Below, piece by piece: positions 34,321 to 47,375 of a stretch of 64,000 nt of DNA (positions are counted from its first letter, which is position 1; the number at the start of each line of letters is the position of its first letter). Both the position numbers and the translations under genes were made by a program. The notes under the pieces are model-generated. The model worked only from the letters and a program-made list of their open reading frames with translations, ran no database searches and had not been told where the DNA came from. The stretch spans positions 5,641,623-5,705,622 of the forward strand of contig NW_022097993.1 in the NCBI RefSeq assembly GCF_002288925.2, given 5' to 3'. This DNA is from Delphinapterus leucas. Its lineage: Eukaryota > Chordata > Mammalia > Artiodactyla > Monodontidae.

Positions 34321-36224
34321 CCTTGCAGGATAATGCTTAGTAAAATATTTTTCAACCACATAGTTTTGTAAAAGTCTTTTAGTTAAAAGCGTACAAGTGA
34401 AAGAAAAATGTGTTACCTTAAAAGAGAAACTGCCTATCTGTTCTTAACAAACTACTGCAAGATGCTGAATCATCAAAAAAGGCTAAGTGATATTACTTAC
34501 TCAGGATGAAAAGTGCACTAATACATTCTAAGAAGATTTTCAACAGGAAAGTTCACAATTAAAGGTCATGGTACTTTAAGAGCCAAATACGTCTCAGCAC
34601 CAGAAAGCAAAGTTAAATGGGCAACCTCATTTTCTATGCTTTCTGCACAATTGTACTTCCATTGTCATTAATGTTTTAAATACAAATTTCCATACACTGG
34701 TCCTTCATGGGATCGCATTTTCCTTCTAGAAATGCCTACTGTACTTTTGCACAGGATGGTGAAGGAAGATTTTTCTGAAGGGATGAGGTTATGATGAACT
34801 AAATGAGTCTTATGGAGGGAAGCCTAAAGCAGGAGGGAAGCTGGCAGGAGCTAGGGTGGGAAGGCCATGCCCCCCAGAAGGAAGGCATTGTTCTGGCTCT
34901 TGTGTCCTTCCCACTGAGTCCCTGCTATTCAGTGGGAATTGTGGTGAGGAAGAGCCTGGTGGGAATCCTGGCTGCAACCATGTGGGTTGGCAGTTCATAG
35001 GTCCAGAGGTAGAGACAGTAGACTTTTATGGGCATAAGACCTCAGTCTGGCCCAAAAGATAAAGGTTTCTGATCCCTGTTCTATGTAATAAAGCCCTTAC
35101 ATCCTTTCAGACAAACATAACTAGCCCAAGTATCTCCCTTTACTCATTTGCAAAATAAACAATTCTTCAATTAGAATACAAAATCTTTTTTTTTTTGTTA
35201 GGCACATTTATGTCAACAAAGGCCAAGCTTTCATGTAAGGTTAGGGTAATTTTTTTCAAATAATTTAGGCATTAATACAATAACAACAACAGATTTTGAT
35301 AGCCTGAATAACTAAATTTGCAGTTTGCATTGATTGAATTCACTGGATAAGTGCACATTTCTCTTCTTTCTCCTCTCGTGGACCCGCAGCAGAGTCTTTG
35401 AACAAATGTTAAATGATGGAAAACTTTTGTTTATTGTGTAATTCAATAGCCCACCATTAGAACTGCTCATTAGGAGGTTGTAAGATGCAGTGACAAGGAA
35501 AATTACAACTTTCTTGTGCTGACTGGCACAAACAGTGGAATTAATTCCTGTTGTCCCTCAGTCATACAGAAGTATGAAGTTGCCATGCAAGGATCAAACT
35601 GAAGATTTTTTTAGGGGGAAACAATAGAAAAGGGGAAAAAGAGAAAGATTGTGACAGAAGATTACATTTATTGTGACAAGCTTTATCGCTCCAATATCAA
35701 GTTCACTCCTTGGGGCTGAGTGAAGAGAAGAAAGAAGTACAGAGGCAAGAACCAATAAGAAAAGCCGTGTGATGGGAGCAGCAATATTTCCAATCATTTA
35801 TCATTGACACTCCCAAATGAGTGTTTGGGAATTAAATTATCTTGTCATTTCCCTAAGGATTGAAGTCATGAGTAATGAAAAAAGAAATCAAACTCACACC
35901 CTCTTCTCTGTAAAATCAGCCTGTTATTGAAGCAAGTGAAGTCCATATCACGGCTGGTTCTAAATACAGGATTGCTTCATTACTTCTTAAACTCCCTGTC
36001 ACGTATATCGGTTCTTGCTGAAAACATCACATAAGATTGCTATCTGGATTCCCTGGTTTTGAATACTGCTCTGTGTAAATAATATGCTTGCCATTTCTAA
36101 ACACATGGGGACCCCAATAAAGAATTTTATTTGATAAATAATGGATTTATTTTTATACCAAGAGACATTTTTCCTTTTGGAATTGTGGATATATAAAAAT
36201 CTCGATTCCTCCATTCCATTCCAA
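34321..36224. other. Single-copy flank, no gene seen
   Basis: No repeat family or gene recognised. The overlapping short frames at 34803-35062 lie in slightly GC-richer DNA but show no recognisable domain. Confidence 0.5.
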
Positions 36225-36335
36225 GTGCCAGCATTTATTCAGAACATAGTGAGGCACTATGCTGATGGTTTTACATGCATCATCTCACTGAATCTTCTTA
36301 AGGATATTTAGGCGGTATTGCTATGCTCTTTGACA
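36225..36335 (-). repeat. MIR relic
   Basis: 'agcatttattcagaacatagtgaggcac' with 'catgcatcatctcactgaatc' matches the reverse MIR consensus. Confidence 0.5.
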
Positions 36336-36439
36336 GTCCCATCTCCAGCTGTACCTTCTCAATGTACCTGACGCCCAGACATATTAAATGTCCTAGTCCT
36401 TGAAATACACATATCATTTCCCAGCTTCATATATTTGCT

Positions 36440-36770
36440 ACTCCCTCTTGCTATTGGACCTGGGAACGTCTACTTATATTCCAAGATGCAGCTCAAACTG
36501 CAATTCTTCTGTTTGATGCTCCTAGGCTGAACTGGTTACTGATTCCCTTTGCTCTCCTAACAACTTACAAAAGCCTCTGATTCCATTATATTGTATTTTT
36601 ACTTATATGTCTATATCTTGAAGTGGATTTAACACTTTTAAGGACGTGGATTATTATTTATTTATCTTTATAACTCCATGGCCTTAGCAGAGGTTCTGAC
36701 CTATAAAAGATACTCTATAAATGTTTAGTAAATTGTTAAATAGTTGCAGTTAGTTTCATTGATTTATTAA
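36440..36770 (+). repeat. L2 LINE 3' end
   Basis: Reads in L2 order: 'agatgcagctcaaactg', 'ttatattgtatttttacttatatgtc', 'gaagtggatttaacacttttaaggac', then 'gatactctataaatgtttagtaaa'. Confidence 0.65.
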
Positions 36771-37049
36771 TGCCCTTGCATTAGCATCTAAATTTATCCT
36801 GAAAAGTGACACTTTTTTTTTGTTTCCATATTATTCTTAATTATAAGTATACTTGAATATTTTTCTCTGTTTCTGGAAAAAAGTTTTTGCTTGTGCACAT
36901 GAAGGAGGAATTATATAACAAACTAATTAAAAAAGTACGTGCTCTTTTTAGGTGGACACTTACTCTTCACAATGCCCCATTTCCACAAAGACTTGATGAG
37001 AATTTCCAGATTTAAAGTAATTCACAGTATCAAAATGAGAAGCTGCGTG

Positions 37050-37210
37050 ATATGCTGGAAAAAACATAGAATTTAGAACTCAGAGATATGACTTTGAGTC
37101 ATAAAATTTCCCCCTGATCAAATGGGTAACTTTGGGGAACCCAGTTATTTTTAGCTTCCATTTACTTACAGAATCATTGTGAGGTTTAAGTAGAAGGACT
37201 TACTGAGTTA
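37050..37210 (+). repeat. MIR relic
   Basis: 'atagaatttagaactcagagatatgac' followed by 'atcattgtgaggtttaagtag' fits a diverged MIR. Confidence 0.45.
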
Positions 37211-37219
37211 TTGCTTTTC

Positions 37220-37540
37220 CAGATACTGGGTACATAGAATTGAATCAAACTGTCCAATCCCTGTCCTTATGGAGCTGACATTCCTGAGGGGGACTGAGAC
37301 AATAACCAAGTAAATATAAAACAGGCAGTGGTGATAGTGCTGGGAAGAAAACTGTGAGTGATACACAGTGGTGTGCTCTTTTAGTGAGGAGAACCAAGGG
37401 AGGCCTCTTTAATAAGGGGACATTTGAGCAGAAAGGGTAGAGGAGTGAGAGCGTGGGCCAAACTGGTATGGGTGAAAATTGACCAGGCCAGAGGGGTCAG
37501 CTGTTATCATTCTTTGAATACTTGCTTTGAATGTCCCCAG
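37220..37540 (+). repeat. Ancient dispersed repeat, family not assigned
   Basis: 'cttatggagctgacattcctgag', 'acaataaccaagtaaatataaa' and 'ggcctctttaataaggggacatttgagcag' recur in many mammalian genomes as one old interspersed unit. I cannot name the family with confidence. Confidence 0.4.
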
Positions 37541-37914
37541 ACTTGGAAGACATGCTAGTGATGACAGTGGTCTCAATGGAAGAAAGTGTGTACAGAGGGA
37601 AACTCTGTTCCCAGACATGTTCCCTCTTCAGAGCACCCTTCCTGTAGACCCTCTGGCCTCACTGAGTTGCTGCCATTGAAATTCAAGACATTTGCCTTTC
37701 CCCAATAATGATAGATTGTCCAATTGCTAACACATTTGTGTGTTCCCATGTGTACTTAAAAAAAACAACAACATGAATTTAGAGCTCTTAAATTTGCTTT
37801 CATAGTTTCTTAAAGTCTGTTCCTTTCTCCTGTAAATATTGGCTAAACTGATCACTGCTTTGTACGTATATTGAAAGAAGCAATGAGAAAAGTAAATGCA
37901 TAGACAGCTAATAT
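37541..37914. other. Single-copy flank, no gene seen
   Basis: Nothing recognised. Confidence 0.5.
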
Positions 37915-37928
37915 TAAAATTAGCTTTG

Positions 37929-38043
37929 GGAACTCCCTGGCGGTCCAGTGGTTAAGACGCTGCGCTTTCACTGCGGAGGGCATGGTTTCAATCCCTCGTC
38001 AGGGAGCTAAGACCCCACAAGCCCTGTGGTGTGGCTAAATAAA
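37929..38043 (+). mobile_element. Older, short CHR/Bov-tA-like SINE
   Basis: 'ggaactccctggcggtccag' through 'agctaagaccccacaagcc', with an (AAAT)n tail. The 14-bp TSD taaaattagctttg is at 37915-37928 and 38044-38057. Confidence 0.93.
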
Positions 38044-38057
38044 TAAAATTAGCTTTG

Positions 38058-38896
38058 ATACATAAAGCTTAGATACCTAGAAAAATGGCCCTTTAACTTA
38101 GCAGGTAATTGCAGTTTTGAATGTGAATAACCTCAGAGTATCTTTAATATTTTATTGGCCTAAGTTACCAACTTTCACTTTTCTCTGTTGTAGCAGATAA
38201 ATAAAAAAGCAGAGATTTCCATCATAGCAGCACTATGCACATTGACATTTATTGATTTCCATTAGTATCTGAGGTGGCTGGCATTTTACTTTAATATGCT
38301 GCATTAATAAATTGTGCTTAGAGGCTGCCTGTGCATATTTTATTGAGGCCCCTCATTTGCTCTTGACTGTTTCCAAAAATTCTTTTGAGTTTTGAAATTT
38401 GCTTTTCTCTTGTTCTTTGTTTTCTTTTTTGGGAAATGTACAACTAGTACCACATAAGTCTATTTCCCAAGGAACACTAAAGCACAGAGAGGCATATTCT
38501 ATTTCAATTTGTGGAGGTTATTTAAAGGATCTCTTTGTTTCTCCTGTTTCTAAAGTCCAAAAGAACAATGCTTTGCATATGCTGAAAGCACAGTACTGCA
38601 AATCAAAAAGAGATTCATTTTGGCACCTGGGTAACATTGGTGTGAATGAATGCAGTGTTTTCTGAGTGTTATTTTCAAGACCAGCCCTGACCAGTGGTCA
38701 AGTTTCCTTAAATCAACAGAAATAAGAGAAATAATAATGAAGTAAAATTTTAATAAAGTAATAGTAATTAAATTTGAATACCTGACCTAAATCCAAGGTT
38801 ACGTCATTCAAATATTTTGGTGTTGTGTTCTTTTATGAATGATGGTCATTATAATTATTTTTATGCCTAGAATAATAATTATTTACTTTTTAAAAT
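38058..38896. other. Single-copy flank, no gene seen
   Basis: An 88-codon frame at 38399-38665 has no recognisable family and no coding signature; probably chance. Confidence 0.5.
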
Positions 38897-38905
38897 AAGA
38901 AATAG

Positions 38906-39118
38906 GGCTTCCCTGGTGGCACAGTCGTTGAGAGTCCGCCTGCTGTTGCAGGGGACACAGGTTCGTGCCCCGGTCCAGGAAGATCCCACAGGCCGCGGAG
39001 CGGCTGGGCCCGTGAGCCATGGCCGCTGAGCCTGTGCATCTGGAGCCTGTGCTCCGCAACGGCAGAGGCCACAACAGTGAGAGACCCGTGTACCGCAAAA
39101 AAAAAAAAAAAAAAAAAA
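38906..39118 (+). mobile_element. CHR-type SINE, short form
   Basis: 'ggcttccctggtggcacag' to a 24-base A tail. The TSD aagaaatag is at 38897-38905 and 39119-39127. Close to the family consensus, so relatively recent. Confidence 0.95.
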
Positions 39119-39127
39119 AAGAAATAG

Positions 39128-40677
39128 ATTAACATGGTTCAAAATGTAAAAAAAAATATATATATATGTCTTTCTACATCTGTCTCCTATTTGCTACGGT
39201 TCCCCCAACCTACAAACATTCAGGTAATCACTGTCATTAGTATACTTTTGGAGTTCCTTTATGGATACGTAAGCAAAAACAAATATATGTTATTTCCCCT
39301 CTCCCCTTTTCCACAAAACAATAGCATATTATACACATAATTCTTCACATTGCCATTTTGAAATGATTTTGATAAATATATATAAAATAACATATGAAAT
39401 ATATTTGTATTCATATAAAAATATATAAATGATTACCGATGCACTGAAAGTAGCAAAAAATGTATAGGATGGTCCCTTGTACCATTCATCCAGTTTACCC
39501 AGTGGTAACATGTTGCATAGCTTTAACACAATATTGAAGCCAGGAAATTGACATTGGTACAATCTACAGGGCATATTTAGATTTCACCAGTTTTACATGT
39601 ATTTGTGTAAAATTAGTGAAATCTGGCAATCATTAATCTGTTCTCCATCTTTAAAATTTCATTTTGAAAATGTTATATACGTAGAAACTTACATATATAC
39701 CTTTTGAGACAGGCTTTTTCACTCAGCATTGTCACCTTCAGATTCATCCAAGTGGCTGCATGTATCAACAGTTAGTTCCTTCTGACTGCTGTAGTTTTCA
39801 CCATAAAGATGTCCCTTGGTTTGTTTAACCATTCTTCTATTGAAGGACATTGGGTTGTTTCTAACTTTTGGCTATTACAAATGTAAAGCTGCAATGAACA
39901 TTCATGAACATTATGAACATTTATGTTAACGTAAGTTTTCATTTCTCTGGGATAATACCCAAGAGTAAAAGTGCTGGGTGAAGTGACATATGCATGTTTA
40001 GGTTTATGAGAAACTGCCAAACTATTTTCCAGAACGGATGTACCATTTTACATCCCCACCACAGCATACGAGTGCGAGCATTTGGTGTTACCACTGTGTC
40101 TTTTAGCTACTCTGATACATGTGTAGTAATATCTCATTGTGGTTTTAATTTGAATTTCTTTATGGCTAGTGATGTTAGCACGTAATTATTTGCCATGTGT
40201 ATGTTATTTCCGAAGACATGTCTGTTCATGTCTTTGCCCATTTAATATTTGGACTTGGGGAGTTTACTATCGAATATTAAGAATTTTTTACATGTTCTAT
40301 ATATAAGACATCTGTCTGATATATATAGCTTGCAAATATTTTCTCCCAATCTGCAGTGGGTCTTTTGACCCTCTTCACATGGGCTTTCAAAAAGTTTTAA
40401 ATTCTGATTAGATCTAATTTATCAATTTTTTCTTTCATGGATTGGGTTTTTGTGTCAAGGCTAAAATCTCTTTTATTGCTAGATCTTAAATATTTTCTTC
40501 TGATCATTTTTTTTCTAAAAGTTTTATATTGTTTCATATTTAATCCCACGTCCCAAACTGAGTTAATTTTTGCTTAAAGTGTGAGTTTTAGGTTGAGATT
40601 CTTTTTTTTTTTTTGTCTATGGGTGCCTAATTGTTCAAACACCATTAGTTGAAAATACTATCTTTCCTCCATTGAAT
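39128..40677 (-). mobile_element. Ancient L1 3' UTR and ORF2 3' part, part 1
   Basis: 3' UTR-type motifs at 39130-39650 lead into reverse-oriented ORF2 sequence ('cattcttctattgaaggacattgggttgtttc', 'aaagctgcaatgaacatt', 'aatatctcattgtggttttaatttg'). The coding frame is destroyed. Interrupted at 40678 by a young L1; continues at 41843. Confidence 0.8.
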
Positions 40678-40691
40678 CACTGTGTACCTTT

Positions 40692-41828
40692 TTTTTTTTC
40701 TAACATCTTTATTGGGGTATAATTGCTTTACAATGGTGTGTTAGTTTCTGCTTTATAACAAAGTGAATCAGTTATACATATACATATGTTCCCATATCTC
40801 TTCCCTCTTGCGTCTCCCTCCCTCCCACCCTCCCTATCCTACCCCTCCAGGTGGTCACAAAGCACCTAGCTGATCTCCCTGTGCTATGCGGCTGCTTCCC
40901 ACTAGCTATCTACCTTACGTTTGGTAGTGTATATATGTACATGCCTCTCTCTCACTTTGTCACAGCTTACCCTTCCCCCTCCCCATATCCTCAAGTCCGT
41001 TCTCTGGTAGGTCTGTGTCTTTATTCCTGTCTTACCCCTAGGTTCTTCATAACATTTTTTTTTTCTTAAATTCCATATATATGTGTTAGCATACAGTATT
41101 TGGTTTTCTCTTTCTGACTTACTTCACTCTGTATGACAGACTCTAGGTCTATCCACCTCATTACAAATAGCTCAATTTCATTTCTTTTTATGGCTGAGTA
41201 ATATTCCATTGTATATATGTGCCACGTCCTCTTTATCCATTCATCCGATGATGGGCACTTAGGTTGTTTCCATCTCCGGGCTATCGTAAATAGAGCTGCA
41301 ATGAACATTTTGGTACATGACTCTTTTTGAATTATGGTTTTCTCAGGGTATATGCCCAGTAGTGGGATTGCTGGGTCATATGGTAGTTCTGTTTGTAGTT
41401 TTTTAAGGAACCTCCATACTGTTCTCCATAGTGGCTGTGCCAACTCACATTCCCACCAGCAGTGCAAGAGAGTTCCCTTTTCTCCACACCCTCTCCAGCA
41501 TTTATTGTTTCTAGATTTTTTGATGATGGCCATTCTGACTGGTGTGAGATGATATCTCATTGTAGTTTTAATTTGCATTTCTCTAATGATTAATGATGTT
41601 GAGCATTCTTTCATGTGTTTGTTGGCAGTCTGTATATCTTCTTTGGAGAAATGTCTATTTAGGTCTTCTGCCCATTTTTGGATTGGGTTGTTTGTTTTTT
41701 TGTTATTGAGCTGCATGAGCTGCTTGTAAATTTTGGAAATTGATCCTTTGTCAGTTGCTTCATTTTCAAATATTTTCTCCCATTCTGAGGGTTGTCTTTT
41801 GGTCTTGTTTATGGTTTCCTTTGCTGTG
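40692..41828 (-). mobile_element. Young L1 3' end nested in the ancient L1
   Basis: A 1137-bp 5'-truncated insertion. The TSD cactgtgtaccttt is at 40678-40691 and 41829-41842. The minus strand holds an uninterrupted 216-codon C-terminal ORF2 segment (41716-41066) with the zinc-knuckle-like [18 protein letters not shown] motif and a natural-looking end LTHIYGI, followed by the L1 3' UTR and A tail. Confidence 0.96.
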
Positions 41829-41842
41829 CACTGTGTACCTTT

Positions 41843-42425
41843 ATTAAAAATCAGTTGACTGTATTTCTATCTGGGTTATCTAGTCTGTTTGTTGATATAT
41901 GTATTAACACCTTTGCCAATACTGTAGCTGGAATACTGTAGCTTTATAGTTCTGTACCTTTATAGTAAGCCTTGAATACTGAATACTTTAAGTAAAAATT
42001 GAATACTGTAGCTTTATAGTAAGACTTAACTTTAGGTATAGTAATTTCTCCCACTTTATTCTGCTTTATCAAAATAGTCTTAGCTTGTTTAGGTTCCTGG
42101 CTTTTCCACATAAATTTTAGAATAAGCTTGTGTATGTCTATGAAATACCTTCCAATTTTGATAGCAATTGCGTTAAATCTACAGATCAATGTGGGGAGAA
42201 TTTTATGTTAACTATGTTGAATCTCCAAACCATAAACATGGCATGTCTCTTAATTTATTTAGATCCTCTTTCTATCACCAGCATTTTGTAAGTTATAACA
42301 TATAAATTCTGTATGTTTTGTTAGCTTTATACCTAAGTATTTCATTTTCTTTCGAGTGAGTATTGCACATACTTTTTTTCTTTTATCTTAGTAAGATATC
42401 ATTAAAAATGTCACAGTTTATCGAG
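41843..42425 (-). mobile_element. Ancient L1, part 2 (more 5' ORF2 sequence)
   Basis: Continues the host L1 in register across the nested insertion. A 20-bp sequence is directly repeated at 41931-41950 and 42001-42020, giving a local tandem duplication of about 70 bp. Confidence 0.7.
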
Positions 42426-42429
42426 AGAT

Positions 42430-42990
42430 TCCGCATTTCTTTTTACAGTTTCATTATATGGCATTATGAAGTACCATACTTTAATTAAGTAATGGTCTAC
42501 AGATGGATACTTGAATCATTTCTAATTTATGGCTTAAAAATAATTATACATATTTGTGGTAAATTTATGTGTATCTGCATGACACATCCCCAGGAGTGAG
42601 ATGATCAAATCAGAGAGTATGTGATTTGTAATTTTGGTATTTGACTATTGCCTTCCACAGAAACTCTGCCTGTTTTTACTCCTATCAACAATGTATGAGA
42701 GCAAATGTTTCCACACAGCCTCCTCAACAGAGTTAGAGGGCAAACTTTCTGACACTTTTACACAGTAAGTTTTAATTTAATTTTATCTTACATGTGAGTC
42801 AGTTTAAGCAAGCTTTCATTTGCTTAGGGGCTGTTTGTGTTTACTTGTTTGCTTTTGGTTGGTGTGGAGATGGGCTGCCATTTCATGTTTTTATCCATTT
42901 TCCTATTGTGTTATGGGGATTTTTCTTGACAATTTACAGAAATCTCACTATATGTAAGGGAGGTCAACCCTTTCTCCGTGCCAGGAGTCA
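42430..42990 (-). mobile_element. Second ancient L1 3' fragment
   Basis: 'ccttccacagaaactctgcctg' and 'ctatcaacaatgtatgagagc' resemble the reverse ORF2/3' end of an old L1, separate from the 39-42 kb element. Very diverged. Confidence 0.4.
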
Positions 42991-43239
42991 ACACTTTTCC
43001 CCTTGTGTCGTTTGCCTTTTGACTTTGATTATGATGTGTTCGGCATGGTATAACAAACAATGTCACAATGAAGTCATGTACTTAAAGCATTTCATACATG
43101 TGCACCACATCTGTAGGATAAATTCTTAGCAGTTCAAAGTTTATATACATTTGCAACAATATTCTGAAGACAGAGCTTTCAGAATATGTTGTTTTTTTCT
43201 AAGTTATTTTGTAACTTAACACAATGGCTATAAAATCCC

Positions 43240-43690
43240 CACGAAGCATGTTTTTTAACTGGACAAACTGAAGTTAATATGGAAAAATAAACAAATGAAT
43301 TTTTGGAAAATTCTCCAAAATATAAAGAGTCTGAGAAGACTAGTTCTACCAGACATGAAAACATAGTAAAAGTCCTGTGTAATTATAATAAGATGATGTT
43401 GGCAAATGAATAGACAAAACAATGAAATGAAATAGGAAGTTCAATAATAGATACAGCGACATGTAGAAATTTGGTATATGATATACCTTGTATCTTAAAT
43501 TACTGAAGAGAAAATGGGGTCAGCTACATTAGGATACCATTTTTTACTTTTCAGCTCAGCAAATTTCAAAAGTTTTATAATTCTGTAAGGCTGTGGGAAA
43601 ATAGGTCCTAATATATTGCTGGTAGGTGTCTAGGTGGCTACAACACCTGGGAAAGACCATTTGGCCATACTTTTTCTTGCTTGGCAGTGT
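43240..43690 (+). mobile_element. Ancient L1 ORF2 fragment, opposite orientation
   Basis: 'aatatggaaaaataaacaaatg', 'ctagttctaccagacatgaaaac' and 'gctggtaggtgtc...gaccatttggccatac' follow ORF2 order on the plus strand. Decayed. Confidence 0.55.
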
Positions 43691-45454
43691 GTATTTCTGA
43701 TCTTTGACAAGGATTTTGTTCTTGTTTTAGTGATTATAAGTTTACAGAATTGTCCTCACCTTGTACTGTGTACTTTGTACACAGATCTATAAATTTGCTA
43801 CTGTGTACCATGATCTATCTCATGTGTCTTATTCTTCCTCTTCCCTCACCCTTTCTTTTCCTCTATACCCCAGTGTTATTCACCGTAAGTATTTTTTGAG
43901 TATGTCTTTGTACCTCTGCGTCATAGCTTTTCCTTGACCTCCCCATTCGTACTTTCCATCTAATTCCACCCTGATCTATGTCCCAGAGGCTACTGACAGG
44001 TACGGACCAACAGGTAGGTCCTTTGCCACGTGGTCTCCAGTTAGGTTCAGGAGACCCGAAGGAGGGAGGAGAATGAAGTCAGGGACCTTCTGAGAGGTTA
44101 CCTCAGACTGCTGTGCTCTTTGATCTTTCAAGGTAGCCTTCTTTATAGAACTTTCTCCTTCAGGTTCTAACACCTGCTCCTTATGGTCATATTTTTGCGT
44201 CCTAGGGTGGTAACAGCTCTGCTGTTAATATCGTCACAGTGCCCACACCTTTGAAAATATTCTCTTTATAAGCCTTCCTTGAAAGACCCTAATTTGAGTG
44301 TGAAGCTTATTTCATGCCGAGTACCTGAATAATTCAACTGTTACATATGTGTATTTAGATCCACCATGTCTTATCTGCAATTCTGATATATAAAAAGTTC
44401 TAAAAAGTAAATTTTGGGGGGTGGGGTAAATTTGTTACAAATTTTCTTCTTGGCAAAATCTGAGCAAAACTCTTTACAGTCTTTTTTTCTATGATGTAGA
44501 ATGAATAGTCATATGTTCCATTGCAGACATATTTTTTAAAGCTGGTTTAGCTGTCTTCTTACTATGGAGAATTCTGTATATACACAAAAGTAGGAGAATA
44601 TAATAAACCCCCATGCATCTATTTAACCAGTCCCAGCAACTATCTATTCATGACCAATCTGCTCCCATTTATACCAACATTCATTCTTTCCCAGGGCCCA
44701 ATCAGGCAACAGAAACCACACAGTAATTAAAACAGGAGAATTTTAGTATAAAGAATTACTATAATAAGACACTGGAATAATCAGAGATTGGATAGTAAAA
44801 AGTAAACATTTTGTAGTATTAAAGGGAAGGGGAGGGTTAGAGCACGTTTTAAGATTTTACACTCTAGAGAATACATTTTTTGTTATAATAGAGACAACAA
44901 ACATGGCCCTGAAAATATGGCTCTGGCCAAACTATGCAATTTTTATGCATCTCCCCAATTTTTGTTTCTCTGAATTAATTAGTGTGGAGAAAGGTTTCTG
45001 CAAACAGTTCTGGTAACCCCAATTCCTATATCTGCTGTTAAGTAGGCAATGTAATTATTTCAGGGTGAGCCTTTCACCTACAGGAAGTGAATTTTTGCTG
45101 GTGTTTCTGAGTTTTCTTCGTACTTCATCCTCATGTGTTTCTATTCTTCTTTTCACTTTCTGCTTAACATCAGCATTTATATTTAATTTGGCATCTGCAG
45201 ATTATAGATTACACTTATCTCTTTATTTTGCAGAAAATGAAGTTTGGGTTTTTGTACTTTTTCCTCCCTGCTGCTTTTCTATAATTTTTCGGCATAAGCA
45301 GAGAAGAAAATTGCTCATTTGATTTTTAATGTCCACACTCAGTAAAGGAAAAATTTGGCAATCTTATATTTCTAATTCTCTCTCTCTCTCTCTTTTGAAA
45401 CTTGAGTAATAGAAATGTAAAGACTGGAGAACCAGTAACACTGTGAATAAATGC
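43691..45454. other. Mostly single-copy flank, no gene seen
   Basis: A short piece at about 44575-44700 ('gtaggagaatataataaaccccc') resembles old L1 3' UTR sequence. A (CT)n stretch lies at about 45380-45394. The 85-codon frame at 45065-45322 is hydrophobic and T-rich with no recognisable family. Confidence 0.45.
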
Positions 45455-45650
45455 AAATTTTGGAGATACAGAAATCTGACTTACAATCTTGCTTTCCTAC
45501 TTACTGTTTGTGCAACTTACTGTGTTGAGCAATTTATTATTACTGAGCCACAGCTTCCTCAGATATAAAATATGGATAACAATAACCATTTTATAGGGTA
45601 GTTGTAAAGACTACATGAGGAAAGCTATGCCCAACATTTGCCCTCTTAGA
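45455..45650 (+). repeat. MIR relic
   Basis: 'ttgctttcctacttactgtttgtgcaac', 'ccacagcttcctcagatataaaatatgg' and 'gggtagttgtaaagactac' appear in MIR order. Confidence 0.62.
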
Positions 45651-45738
45651 TGTTCAACATTTATTAGTGTTCCCCTGCTTTCAAGGACACTACTGAACTT
45701 TTTAGCAGGTGCTTAAGTAGTATAAAAAACCTTTTTTT

Positions 45739-45870
45739 AAAATGATGTATTTATTTGTTTGTTTATTGGCTGCGCAGCATGTGGGATCTTAGTTCCCTGA
45801 CCAGGGATCGAACCTGCATTCCCTACGTTGGAAGCGTGGAGTCTTAACCACTGGACTGCCAGGGAAGTCC
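45739..45870 (-). mobile_element. Older, short CHR/Bov-tA-like SINE
   Basis: The minus strand begins 'ggacttccctggcagtccag' and includes the B-box-like 'ggttcgatccctgg'. A 17-bp TSD with one mismatch (ataaaaaac/tcttttttt) is at 45722-45738 and 45871-45887. Confidence 0.92.
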
Positions 45871-45888
45871 ATAAAAAATCTTTTTTTT

Positions 45889-47362
45889 AAAAAAAAAACT
45901 AAATTCATCTAAGTAATTCATTTTAATATCTTAAACAGTTGTGCCTCTTGGTAAGGGGGGAGATCAATACATGATCAGTATGTAAATGGATGTAAATTGT
46001 TACAATCTTTGGAAAAGTAGAAAGTCTGATTTTTAAGGGAAACATAGGCATGAAACGGAAGTTTATTCTTGTGTCAAAAATCACACCAAAATGCAAATTT
46101 ATGATTAAAAAATAGATTGCCTAGGTGCCTTCAAAAACATGATTGGGATTGCATTGCCTTCACTTAAGAGTTCTATAAACATGAGATCAGGTAAAAAAAA
46201 TATATCACTATCTTCTTCCCTTCTTTTATTTGTGAAAAATACAAGTCATCTCCACAGATTGCTGAGAAAATTTTCTGATGCTTCTAGATGATTCTAACTT
46301 TATGTATTCTATTTATGTAGTGCTCAATGGCTTCTGAGAATGTAAAGTATAATATAGAAAATTTTCTGACAGTTTATTTTATGAAACTGTAGTTTTCATA
46401 TTTCAAGGAAGGAATGAAAGGAAATGAATGAGACAAGAAACAAGAATGTTTAAAGGAAGGATGGTTGATAATAAGGTCAGCAGTTTCCTGGAAGCTTGCA
46501 CAGAATATATTTCTGTCTCATTTCCCTTTTCACCACACACATATACACATACATTCGATACTGTACACTAACATAGATGCAAGAAAGGACAATAGAGGTG
46601 CATTTTCCCATTTTTGAAATATTAAATTCATATACATACAAATAGTACTGTTCTTGTTTTCCTTGTGCTCTAAATACATACATTGCCTGTCTACTGATAA
46701 TCCAGTGCAGGGTGAAGCAAACATTTTTATTTACTTTTAGGATACACAAGTCTCTTCTACATGTCTCATTTATATTTTAATTATAAAAAGGCATTTGAAA
46801 GATAATGTGGTTTTTCTGAAGGAACTCTGTGTAGTTTCTCACAAATAACTGGAAAAAACATCCAGCTACAATACTTTATTAACTTCAGAGAACAACCTTC
46901 TTTCATGTCAAATGGTGTGTATTTTCACTTTGCTATGACTTAAAAAAATTCACAGATCACATTATTTCTCTTCAAAATTAAAATATATCTCTACTTAGAA
47001 CGCATAAGTAAGTATCAAAACATGAGAACCTTAATTCTATGGATAGATTTGAGCTATGAATCATTATGACAATGATGCTTGGTTTTTGTAAGACTACATT
47101 TTCGAAAGTGTTTTATGAAAGTGTCACTTTTCTTCTGTAAAAATCTCATTTATCATGTAGAAAGAAAACATGGTAATTAAAATGAAAATGTCTTGCTTAT
47201 AAAGACTCATTAAACGATAATTCCAGAAAAAGAATTTTGAAAATAATTCTAATTCAAAGTGGAATTTAGTAATTTACACATATAAGTTAAATTCAAATTA
47301 TATACTTATTTTTGAAAATTAACATTTGAAGTCTAGTGATACATTTTACATTATATATCTTT
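45889..47362. other. Single-copy AT-rich flank, no gene seen
   Basis: No repeat or gene recognised. The 90-codon minus-strand frame at 46477-46749 shows no domain. Confidence 0.5.
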
Positions 47363-47375
47363 AAAGTATCCTTTG

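Noticed and set aside
41066..41716. 216-codon reverse-transcriptase-like protein as a gene
   Set aside because: It is the C-terminal piece of L1 ORF2 in a 5'-truncated insertion with no promoter or N-terminal domains.
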